Below the pieces are notes generated by a model, which was given only the letters and a program-made list of their open reading frames with translations, made no database searches and had not been told where the DNA came from. Positions 1-5,765 of a stretch of 6,132 bases of DNA are shown in pieces; within the stretch, counting starts at the first letter, position 1, and each line of letters starts with the position of its first letter. Both the position numbers and the translations under genes were made by a program. The DNA is from Candidatus Electrothrix marina (lineage in GTDB: Bacteria > Desulfobacterota > Desulfobulbia > Desulfobulbales > Desulfobulbaceae), in NCBI GenBank assembly GCA_004028495.1, contig MTKS01000101.1, forward strand, positions 1 through 6,132, written 5' to 3'.

Positions 1-106
1 CGAAAATTATGGGAAAATAAAAGAGTTTAAAGTCATGCTGAATGATATGGAGAATAAATCAGAGGTGATAGCCTATCTCATCTCGGATGATCCGTATAAG
101 GTGTGA
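1..106 (+). CDS. 3' end of an unrecognised protein gene, coupled to hrpB
   Basis: An open frame enters from the left edge (first full codon at base 2) and stops at TGA 104-106, giving 34 residues that end in ISDDPYKV. The fragment is polar and mostly helical in character (it includes KEFKVMLNDMENKSEVIAYL). I do not recognise a family from so short a tail. That it is coding is suggested by the uninterrupted frame and by its stop overlapping the GTG start of hrpB (GTGA), a typical arrangement for translationally coupled genes. Its bases are more AT-rich than the hrpB gene that follows. It could instead be a chance open frame, since about 100 bases without a stop is weak evidence by itself. Confidence 0.5.
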   Translation, partial: ENYGKIKEFKVMLNDMENKSEVIAYLISDDPYKV

Positions 107-2640
107 AAAAGAAGAAAAATATTTTGCACCTCCCTGATCATCTCCCTGTCCATAAAGTCCTCCCCCAACTTGAGCAGGCCTTAGCCGGGAAGGGCCGCGC
201 TGTCCTGACGGCTCCGCCCGGTTCCGGCAAAACCACCTTGGTTCCCCTTGTTTTAAAAGACGCCTCCTGGCTGCACGAAAAGAAGATCCTCCTGCTTGAG
301 CCCCGTAGGATTGCGGCCCGGCTGGCAGCGGAATACATGAGCAAGCTCTGCCAGGAAAAGGTCGGTAATACTGTGGGCTACCAGATCCGTTTTGATCGCC
401 GGATTTCGGCCCGAACCAAGGTGGAGGTGATCACTGAGGGCATTCTTTGTCGTCGTCTTCAGCAGGGCCCGGAGCTGAGCGATATCGGGCTGGTTATTTT
501 TGATGAGTTTCATGAGCGCAGCTTGAATTCGGATCTGGCCTTTACCCTCTGCCTGGATGTGCTTTCCGGCCTGCGGGATGACCTCCGCCTCTTAGTTATG
601 TCCGCCACCATGGATGCAGAAGCCGTGAGCAGTTTACTGGGTGATGCCCCGATCATCAACGGGCAAGGGCGGATGTTTCCGGTGCGTAAGGAGTATCTCC
701 CGCCCTTGCCACAATTCGCTTCCAGCCGACCTGATCAGCTGGCGCGAAGTACAAGCCGGGCAATTCGTCAGGTTCTTGGGCAGGAACAGGGTGACCTGCT
801 CGTCTTTCTGCCCGGCATGGGGGAGATCAGACGGGTGCAGGAGCAGCTTGCTGATGTGGAAAAGATAATCGTCCGCCCCCTGCACGGCAGCCTGAAACCG
901 GCAGAGCAGGAACTGGCCATTCAGCCTGATGCGGCGGGCAGGCAACGGGTTATCCTGGCGACTACCATTGCCGAGACCAGTGTCACCATTGAGGGAATTA
1001 CCGCTGTGATTGATTGCGGCTGGAAGCGAGTGCCTCGCTTTGATAATAATTCCGGGCTTTCTCGTTTGGAGACCGTGCGGATCTCCAAGGCCTCGGCAGA
1101 ACAGCGGGCAGGCAGGGCAGGGCGGCTTGGGCCGGGAGTCTGTTACCAGCTCTGGGATAAGGGCGTTGATGTCGGACTCCAGGCCTTTGATCAGCCGGAG
1201 ATTTCTCAGGCTGATCTGGCACCCATGGTTTTGGAATTGGCCAACTGGGGGGTGCTTGATCCGGCGCAGCTTTCTTGGCTGACCCCACCTCCGGTTGCGT
1301 CCTTTGCCCAAGGCAAGGAACTGCTCCAGCGGCTGGGCGCTTTGGACCGGCAGGGAAGGATTACCGAGACAGGGCGGGCAATGGCGGATTTTCCGCTTCA
1401 TCCCCGCTTGGCCAGGATGCTTCTGCTGGCAGATAAGGAAAATCGGCACACAGCCCTTGATCTGGCAGCCCTGCTTTCCGAGCCGGATCTGTTATCGGGC
1501 AATGACAGCGCTGATCTGGAGGATCGGCTCTCTTGCCTGCACCGTTTTCGCACCCAAGGCAGGGCAGCGGTTCGCGCCTTGGGTGGGCACATGGGAACCT
1601 GTGCGCGGGTGGAACAGAGCACCCGGCAGCTGGCCTCTCTGCTTAAAGGGAAATCAGCGCAAAAGACCCACCAGCTTTCTGTCGGTGGCCTACTGGCTCT
1701 GGCCTGGCCGGATCGGGTAGCCCTTCGCCGAAGCCACGGAAGCTATAAACTGGTTTCCGGGCGCGGTGGCCTTCTCCGGCCCCATGATCCCTTGGCAGCT
1801 TCCCAATTATTGGTGGTGCCTTCCCTTGATGCAGGTCACCAGGATGGGCGAATTTTTCTCGCTGCCCAGCTTGATCAGGATGAGTTGGAGATCCTGTTTC
1901 AGGACGAACTTGCAGAGCAGGACGAGGTGTTCTGGGACAGCACGGCAGAAAGGGTGGTCAGTCGTGCTGTTGTCCGGCTGGGGCAATTGCTGGTCAGTGA
2001 AAAGCCGCTCGCTGATCCTGACCCGGCTGCGGTCCAGCATGCTCTGCTTTCAGGAATTCGGGAGCTGGGTATCGAAATCCTGCATTGGTCTGCAAAGGCC
2101 CGGCAGCTTCAGGTCCGCTTGCTCTGTCTTCGAGCTTGGCAGCCGTCGGCTGATTGGCCGGATCTGTCCGACGCAACCCTGCTGGCTGAGCTGGAGGATT
2201 GGCTGCTCCCCTATCTGAGCGGTATCCGCACGATCAAGGGATGTGCCGCGTTGAATTTGGAGCAGATCCTCCGATCCCGCTTGGATTTCCGGCAACAGCA
2301 ACGCGTTGAAAAGGACGCGCCTACCCATATCCAGGTTCCCAGCGGTTCCAGGATTCGTTTGGAGTACCGTCCCGGCGAACCGCCGATTTTGGCTGTTCGC
2401 CTTCAGGAGGTCTTCGGTCTGGCTGAAACCCCTGCAGTCTGCCAAGGCCGGGTGCCGGTGGTGCTCCACCTTCTCTCGCCTGCCCGGAGACCGGTGCAGA
2501 TCACCCAGGATTTGCGTGGCTTCTGGCAGAGCAGTTATTTTGCGGTGCGCAAGGAAATGAAGGGACGCTATCCCAAGCACCATTGGCCCGAGGAACCTTG
2601 GTCGGCTGAGGCCACAGCCCGAATAAAGCGCAAAAAATGA
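103..2640 (+). CDS. hrpB: ATP-dependent DEAH-box helicase HrpB
   Basis: 845 residues, close to the roughly 810-840 usual for HrpB. Helicase motifs seen in order: Walker A PGSGKTT (39-45), motif Ia with EPRR (66-69), motif II DEFH followed by ERS (134-140), motif III SAT (167-169), motif V ATTIAETSVTI (286-296) and motif VI QRAGRAGR (334-341). A winged-helix/HA2-type region follows (about 375-450). The C-terminus carries the segment SYFAVRKEMKGRYPKHHWPE, which marks HrpB and separates it from HrpA. DEAH-box proteins of this family are cytoplasmic NTP-driven RNA helicases; the physiological role of HrpB is poorly defined, and it is unrelated to type III secretion proteins of the same name. The start is GTG at 103, overlapping the upstream stop as GTGA. 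The only nearby Shine-Dalgarno-like bases (AAGG, 98-101) are too close to the start to work normally, so initiation probably depends on coupling. TTG at 124 is a less likely alternative. No catalytic residue is missing. Confidence 0.96.
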   Translation: MKKKKNILHLPDHLPVHKVLPQLEQALAGKGRAVLTAPPGSGKTTLVPLVLKDASWLHEKKILLLEPRRIAARLAAEYMSKLCQEKVGNTVGYQIRFDRRISARTKVEVITEGILCRRLQQGPELSDIGLVIFDEFHERSLNSDLAFTLCLDVLSGLRDDLRLLVMSATMDAEAVSSLLGDAPIINGQGRMFPVRKEYLPPLPQFASSRPDQLARSTSRAIRQVLGQEQGDLLVFLPGMGEIRRVQEQLADVEKIIVRPLHGSLKPAEQELAIQPDAAGRQRVILATTIAETSVTIEGITAVIDCGWKRVPRFDNNSGLSRLETVRISKASAEQRAGRAGRLGPGVCYQLWDKGVDVGLQAFDQPEISQADLAPMVLELANWGVLDPAQLSWLTPPPVASFAQGKELLQRLGALDRQGRITETGRAMADFPLHPRLARMLLLADKENRHTALDLAALLSEPDLLSGNDSADLEDRLSCLHRFRTQGRAAVRALGGHMGTCARVEQSTRQLASLLKGKSAQKTHQLSVGGLLALAWPDRVALRRSHGSYKLVSGRGGLLRPHDPLAASQLLVVPSLDAGHQDGRIFLAAQLDQDELEILFQDELAEQDEVFWDSTAERVVSRAVVRLGQLLVSEKPLADPDPAAVQHALLSGIRELGIEILHWSAKARQLQVRLLCLRAWQPSADWPDLSDATLLAELEDWLLPYLSGIRTIKGCAALNLEQILRSRLDFRQQQRVEKDAPTHIQVPSGSRIRLEYRPGEPPILAVRLQEVFGLAETPAVCQGRVPVVLHLLSPARRPVQITQDLRGFWQSSYFAVRKEMKGRYPKHHWPEEPWSAEATARIKRKK

Positions 2641-2670
2641 TTCTTTCCTTCCCCTGTGCTTTTTGTTTTG
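2625..2670 (+). terminator. weak candidate terminator after hrpB
   Basis: AAAGCGCA (2625-2632) can pair with TGTGCTTT (2655-2662), eight pairs including one G-U, across a 22-base loop. The T-rich run TTGTTTTG follows directly. The stem begins within the last codons of hrpB. The long loop and modest stem make this only a possible intrinsic terminator, but no better one is visible between hrpB and the next gene. Confidence 0.3.
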
Positions 2671-2734
2671 TGTAACATCCCTTGGTCAATATGTTTTTTA
2701 ATGAGCACCTTTGCAGGTCTTTCATGATATTTCT

Positions 2735-2763
2735 TTGCTTGCAGTAATACGGTGTGGTAATAT
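2735..2763 (+). promoter_or_regulatory. putative sigma70-type promoter of the 88-aa gene
   Basis: A -35-like TTGCTT (2735-2740) is separated by exactly 17 bases from a -10-like TAATAT (2758-2763). Matches to consensus are moderate (3/6 and 4/6). Transcription would start near 2770, giving a leader of about 37 bases before the ATG at 2807. Support comes from the spacing, the AT-rich surroundings, the position in the only sizeable gap upstream of this gene, and the operator-like dyad immediately downstream. Confidence 0.4.
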
Positions 2764-2772
2764 TCTTCTGTA

Positions 2773-2787
2773 TGATAATGATTATTG
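2773..2787. promoter_or_regulatory. Fur-box-like operator
   Basis: TGATAATGATTATTG matches the 7-1-7 Fur operator consensus TGATAATNATTATCA at 12 of 14 specified positions. The left heptamer is perfect and the only two mismatches are at the outer end of the right heptamer. It lies about 10 bp downstream of the proposed -10, where a bound Fur dimer would block transcription start. Fur represses many genes when ferrous iron is plentiful. That Fur itself acts here is inferred: the surroundings are AT-rich, and paralogous regulators of the family use similar dyads. Confidence 0.5.
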
Positions 2788-2792
2788 CTTGC

Positions 2793-2799
2793 AAGGAGG
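2793..2799 (+). promoter_or_regulatory. strong Shine-Dalgarno deciding the start of the 88-aa gene
   Basis: AAGGAGG sits seven bases before the ATG at 2807. This is near-ideal sequence and spacing, and it fixes that ATG as the start in preference to the in-frame TTG at 2711, which has no such signal. It is the best ribosome-binding site in the window. Confidence 0.85.
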
Positions 2800-2806
2800 G
2801 GGTGCA

Positions 2807-3073
2807 ATGAAAATTATTAGTATGAGCGAGTTGTATTTGATGAGCGAGAGCGTTGATACCATTAAGAAAATATTTTATCGTATAGTAAATTTCTACGTAG
2901 AGACAGAAAGACCACTCATTATAATAACAGGGTATGTGCAACTGACAATGAATAAGAAGGATAGCGATCAGGTGAAGGAGGCCTTAGATATACTAGAGAG
3001 GCATCAGTTTGGTTTTATTCGAATAACCGGCTCATTGCTTGGGGATTTTTCATTATTTTCGCGCCGTGATTGA
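2807..3073 (+). CDS. small protein resembling a degenerate, stand-alone histidine-kinase DHp domain
   Basis: 88 residues with no signal peptide or membrane segment, probably cytoplasmic. Residues 18-86 follow the layout of a HisKA dimerization/phosphotransfer hairpin. VETERP (31-36) lies where kinases have the H-box HE-x-x-x-P, then LIIITGYVQL (37-46) matches the usual PLTxIxGYxQL continuation. A polar turn (49-55) and a second helix ALDILERHQFGFIRITGSLLGDFSLFSR (59-86) resemble the common ending LL-D-F-S-R. The phospho-accepting histidine is replaced by V31; the glutamate after it and the proline are kept. The protein stops right after helix 2, and no HATPase domain follows in any frame. GC is low (about 37%). 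A strong Shine-Dalgarno, a plausible promoter and a Fur-like site argue for an expressed gene. It could be a modulator that pairs with a kinase, or a decayed remnant. The fold assignment is by eye and unproven; that the gene is real is much more certain. Confidence 0.75.
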   Translation: MKIISMSELYLMSESVDTIKKIFYRIVNFYVETERPLIIITGYVQLTMNKKDSDQVKEALDILERHQFGFIRITGSLLGDFSLFSRRD

Positions 3074-3090
3074 GAAAAGAAAACGTCTGA

Positions 3091-3128
3091 TTTCCAGGCA
3101 AGCTGTATCGAGACTCTTTGCCTGTGAA
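3091..3128. terminator. inverted repeat between convergent genes, possible terminator
   Basis: CAGGCAA (3095-3101) pairs perfectly with TTGCCTG (3118-3124) around a 16-base loop, and three more pairs (TTT with GAA) can form outside one mismatch. It lies in the 73-bp gap where the 88-aa gene and the phosphoesterase gene converge. No T-run follows on the + strand. On the - strand TTTTCTTTT follows, but about 11 bases beyond the stem. Termination is therefore only a possibility suggested by position. Confidence 0.3.
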
Positions 3129-3146
3129 ATTCCAGCACAGGCTGAG

Positions 3147-3929
3147 TTATATCTCTATCAGGGCAATCTCCGGTCGGCAAAGAATACGTATAGGAAGCGC
3201 CCAGTACCCTATCCCAGCATTAACAAAGAGCGGTCCTGCCTTTGTTTGAAACAATCCCATGTCATACTTCCCCACCCCATAAGGCAAAGTTATCGCACCG
3301 TAAAACGGCAGGCGAACCTGTCCTCCATGTGAGTGTCCAGAGAGAATAAGATCAAACTTTTGCGGTATATTATCGACAGAAGCCGGGTAATGGTGTAGCA
3401 ATATACGTTTAAGTGCTCCCTTATTCAGAGGTGGCTGAGAGCTGACACTCTGACCTGCTGAGCCGATAATGGCTATTTCTCCGTCAGGCGATAATACTTC
3501 TTGGTCCAAGAGCCAAGCGCCTCCGGTTTTCTCGCAACATGTTTGCAGGGCAGTAAATGATATACCGCTCCAATAATCATGATTGCCAGGTATACCAAAA
3601 AGCGGGTATTGTATCTCCTGTAAGCAGGATATGGCTTCTTCAAGGTAGGAGGCCTCTTCGATGAGATCGCCGGTAAAGCAGACAAAGTCCGGTTGGAGGC
3701 TGTTGATCTTGGCAATGACCTTCTTGAAATAGGCCATGTCACCTTTATGATGAACGTCAGTGAAATGAGCAATGCGGCAAGTCGGTTTTTTGCTCAGAAC
3801 GATGTGGTTGAGGTGAATCCATTTGCGTTCAATAAAAAATCCGTCAGAAAAAGCCAGCCCATAAGGGGCCAAGGCATATAAGCCTAAACGAAAGAACCTG
3901 CGTCGGGTGAATTTTGTTTTCTGCGTCAT
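3147..3929 (-). CDS. YkuE-like calcineurin-type metallophosphoesterase with Tat-type N-terminus
   Basis: 260 residues, a normal length for this family. All the metal-centre motifs are visible: FTDVH (D58, H60), TGDL (D88), PGNHD (N116, H117), LLHHYP (H179/H180) and SGHSHGG (H199, H201). These bind two metal ions that hydrolyse phosphomono- or diesters. The N-terminus TRRRFFR (8-14) followed by a moderately hydrophobic stretch (15-27) fits a twin-arginine export signal, so the enzyme probably acts outside the cytoplasm, membrane-anchored or in the periplasm. B. subtilis YkuE is a known Tat-exported relative. Related enzymes cleave UDP-diacylglucosamine or other envelope phosphates; the substrate here cannot be read from sequence. 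No clean signal-peptidase site is obvious. The ATG start is supported by GGGAG six bases upstream. The gene is convergent with the 88-aa gene and divergent from the ABC exporter. Confidence 0.92.
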   Translation of the reverse strand: MTQKTKFTRRRFFRLGLYALAPYGLAFSDGFFIERKWIHLNHIVLSKKPTCRIAHFTDVHHKGDMAYFKKVIAKINSLQPDFVCFTGDLIEEASYLEEAISCLQEIQYPLFGIPGNHDYWSGISFTALQTCCEKTGGAWLLDQEVLSPDGEIAIIGSAGQSVSSQPPLNKGALKRILLHHYPASVDNIPQKFDLILSGHSHGGQVRLPFYGAITLPYGVGKYDMGLFQTKAGPLFVNAGIGYWALPIRILCRPEIALIEI

Positions 3930-3971
3930 TTATTTCTCCCGGAAGAAGTGTGAGTAAAGTCTTTTCATATT
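3930..3971. promoter_or_regulatory. 42-bp divergent intergenic region
   Basis: This gap separates the oppositely oriented starts of the phosphoesterase and the ABC exporter. It holds the phosphoesterase Shine-Dalgarno (GGGAG on the - strand, 3936-3940). For the exporter only poor purine matches are seen (GGAAGAAG at 3941-3948, too far from the ATG). It is too short for two full independent promoters unless they overlap the coding regions. I see no convincing -10/-35 pair on either strand. Confidence 0.5.
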
Positions 3972-5765
3972 ATGCTACGAAACTCTAGTCTGATTAAGAA
4001 TATAATTATCCTGTGGAGGTATCTAGGGAAAAAACGCCGGAATCAATTTCTCGTGCTTTTTTTGCTTATGCTTGTCTCCGTCTTTGCTGAGGTTATAACC
4101 ATAGGGGCTGTTATCCCTTTTCTTGGTGTACTGACCGCGCCAGAACAACTTTTCAAGCTTTCCTGGATAAAGCCTCTTGTACATATGTTGGGAGCCGAGG
4201 CAGCTGGGGATCTCCTCTTGCCCCTCACTCTTGCCTTTATCCTTATCGCTGTCTTCTCATCCGCAATACGGATTGCCCAGCTCTGGTACAATAGTAGGTT
4301 AACTGCTGCCATGGGTACCCAGTTGCGCCATGATATCTACGTAATGGCCCTTAATAAGCCCTATGAGTTTCATCTCGCCCATAATAGTAGCGATTTGATC
4401 AGTCTGACAACCGAGAAGGTTGGTGCTGCCATTGGCGCAGGCATTATGCAGGTTCTTTCTTTGCTGACAGCTTTGGTTATGAGCCTTGCCATTGTCACCA
4501 CCCTTATTTATATCAATCCCTTTGTTGCCTTGATTGCCTTTATCAGCTGGGGCGGTGGATATGTCCTCATTGCCCGTTTTGTTCGAAAAAAGGTGAGAAG
4601 AAATAGCGATATTATACGAGAAAATCAACCGCAATCGGTTAAATGCATGCAGGAAGGTCTTGGGGGGATTCGAGATGTTATTCTGGATAACAGTCAAGAG
4701 GTTTTCAGTCAGGGCTATGCAAAAACGGTGAGAAGAATCCAATATGCCGCTGTCCAAAATTCCTTCTTAAGTACGGTGCCAAAAAATTTACTTGAGGTCC
4801 TGGGTATTACTCTGATAGCCTTACTGGCCTATGCAATGCAAACCGGTCCCTCATCCGGCCAGAACGCCTTACCCTTACTGGGTGCCTTTGCCTTGGGAGC
4901 CCAACGTCTTTTACCGGGACTTCAGCAGATTTATTATTCCTGGTCCCTTATTAACGGTAACCATGCCGTGTTGACGGATGTCGTTGCATGGCTGACTGTT
5001 GCAAACAAGGCCGTAAAAACAGGGGATCCTCTTATCTCGTCATTGGACTTCAGAAAAAATATTGAACTTCAAGATATCAGCTTTCAGTATGCAGGTACCG
5101 AGAAGAAAGTTCTGTCCAATGTTCGACTGACCATACCGAAAGGTTCCAGAGTAGGATTTATTGGAGAGACAGGTAGCGGTAAGAGTACCTTGCTGGATGT
5201 CATTATGGGCCTGTTGACCCCAGCAGGGGGGCAATTATGGGTGGACGGCATGAATATTGACTCAGCTAACGTGAAAGCTTGGCAACAGAATATCGCCCAT
5301 GTTTCACAAGCTATTTTTTTGGCTGATGGATCAATGTTGGAAAATATCGCCTTTGGAATTCCGGTAACTAAAATTGACATAGAGCAGGTCCGAAAAGCTG
5401 CCAAGTTAGCTCAGATTCATGATTTTATAGAGACCTTACCGCATGGGTATCAAACTTTGGTCGGTGAACGAGGTGTTCGGCTTTCCGGGGGGCAGCGGCA
5501 GCGTATTGGGATCGCACGAGCCTTGTATAAAGAGGCTAAAATTTTTGTGCTGGATGAGGCGACCAGTGCCCTTGATGATACAACGGAAAAGGCGGTGATG
5601 TCGGCTATTGATAGCTTAGATGATAATCTGACTGTCTTGATGATTGCCCATCGGCTTTCTACTTTGGAAGGATGCGATACTGTTATTGAGTTGTCGCAGG
5701 GCGAAATCGTGCGCATAGGGAGTTCTTCAGTTATGACTCAGTATAATGAAGGTGGGTTATTATGA
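3972..5765 (+). CDS. ABC exporter, fused membrane and ATPase domains, PglK-like flippase family
   Basis: 597 residues: a membrane domain with about six hydrophobic spans (roughly 26-50, 81-104, 158-180, 182-202, 268-288, 298-320) and a cytoplasmic ATPase domain (about 365-590). ATPase motifs are complete: Walker A GETGSGKST (398-406), Q-loop Q446, signature LSGGQRQR (504-511), Walker B FVLDEATSALD (525-535, catalytic E529) and H-loop H560. It should work as a homodimer moving an amphipathic substrate across the inner membrane. TM1 has a glutamate nine residues before a Pro-Phe (E40, P49-F50), as I recall for Campylobacter PglK, which flips lipid-linked oligosaccharide. With an acetyltransferase gene overlapping its end, a glycan-lipid substrate is more likely than a drug, but MsbA-like lipid export is possible. 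ATG 3972 is the first possible common start after the in-frame TGA at 3951. It lacks a good Shine-Dalgarno, so translation may be weak or leader-dependent. Confidence 0.94.
   Translation: MLRNSSLIKNIIILWRYLGKKRRNQFLVLFLLMLVSVFAEVITIGAVIPFLGVLTAPEQLFKLSWIKPLVHMLGAEAAGDLLLPLTLAFILIAVFSSAIRIAQLWYNSRLTAAMGTQLRHDIYVMALNKPYEFHLAHNSSDLISLTTEKVGAAIGAGIMQVLSLLTALVMSLAIVTTLIYINPFVALIAFISWGGGYVLIARFVRKKVRRNSDIIRENQPQSVKCMQEGLGGIRDVILDNSQEVFSQGYAKTVRRIQYAAVQNSFLSTVPKNLLEVLGITLIALLAYAMQTGPSSGQNALPLLGAFALGAQRLLPGLQQIYYSWSLINGNHAVLTDVVAWLTVANKAVKTGDPLISSLDFRKNIELQDISFQYAGTEKKVLSNVRLTIPKGSRVGFIGETGSGKSTLLDVIMGLLTPAGGQLWVDGMNIDSANVKAWQQNIAHVSQAIFLADGSMLENIAFGIPVTKIDIEQVRKAAKLAQIHDFIETLPHGYQTLVGERGVRLSGGQRQRIGIARALYKEAKIFVLDEATSALDDTTEKAVMSAIDSLDDNLTVLMIAHRLSTLEGCDTVIELSQGEIVRIGSSSVMTQYNEGGLL
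5749..5755 (+). promoter_or_regulatory. Shine-Dalgarno of the GNAT gene inside the exporter gene
   Basis: AAGGTGG lies six bases before the ATG at 5762, within the last codons of the exporter gene. With the ATGA stop/start overlap it supports both re-initiation and direct initiation of the acetyltransferase. Confidence 0.7.

Larger units (their letters stand above)
2735..2793 (+). repeat. 9-bp direct repeat TTGCTTGCA flanking the promoter core
   Basis: TTGCTTGCA occurs at 2735-2743 and again at 2785-2793, 50 bp apart start to start. Each copy contains the small dyad TGC-TT-GCA. The first copy coincides with the proposed -35 hexamer and the second runs into the Shine-Dalgarno, so together they bracket the -10 and the Fur-like site. 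They could be paired operator half-sites or a small duplication. A chance 9-mer repeat cannot be excluded. Confidence 0.4.

Noticed and set aside
634..1449. 271-codon open frame on the - strand opposite hrpB
   Set aside because: It lies wholly inside a well-supported hrpB gene and its translation is low-complexity in style with no recognisable motif. GC-rich genes commonly leave long antisense open frames.
2050..2583. 177-codon - strand open frame opposite the end of hrpB
   Set aside because: It is the antisense shadow of the HrpB C-terminal domain, whose own frame carries clear family sequence.
2707..2718. Small inverted repeat ACCT-TTGC-AGGT as a hairpin or operator
   Set aside because: Arms of only four bases are expected by chance in a gap of this size, and it is not placed at a promoter element.
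2711..2806. N-terminal extension of the 88-aa gene from an in-frame TTG at 2711
   Set aside because: There is no ribosome-binding site before the TTG. The added residues would cover the proposed promoter, Fur-like site and Shine-Dalgarno, and AAGGAGG is ideally placed for ATG 2807.
3039..3332. 97-codon + strand open frame that might continue the 88-aa protein by frameshift into an ATPase domain
   Set aside because: The translation shows no HATPase N-, G1- or G2-box motifs. Most of it is antisense to the 3' end of the phosphoesterase gene.
4013..4022. GGAGG within the exporter gene as the Shine-Dalgarno of a later start
   Set aside because: No ATG, GTG or TTG in the exporter frame follows at a usable distance, and the downstream start would cut into TM1.
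4299..4757. 152-codon - strand open frame inside the ABC exporter gene
   Set aside because: It is antisense to continuous membrane-domain coding sequence, has no recognisable motif, and would require abandoning an intact 597-aa frame.
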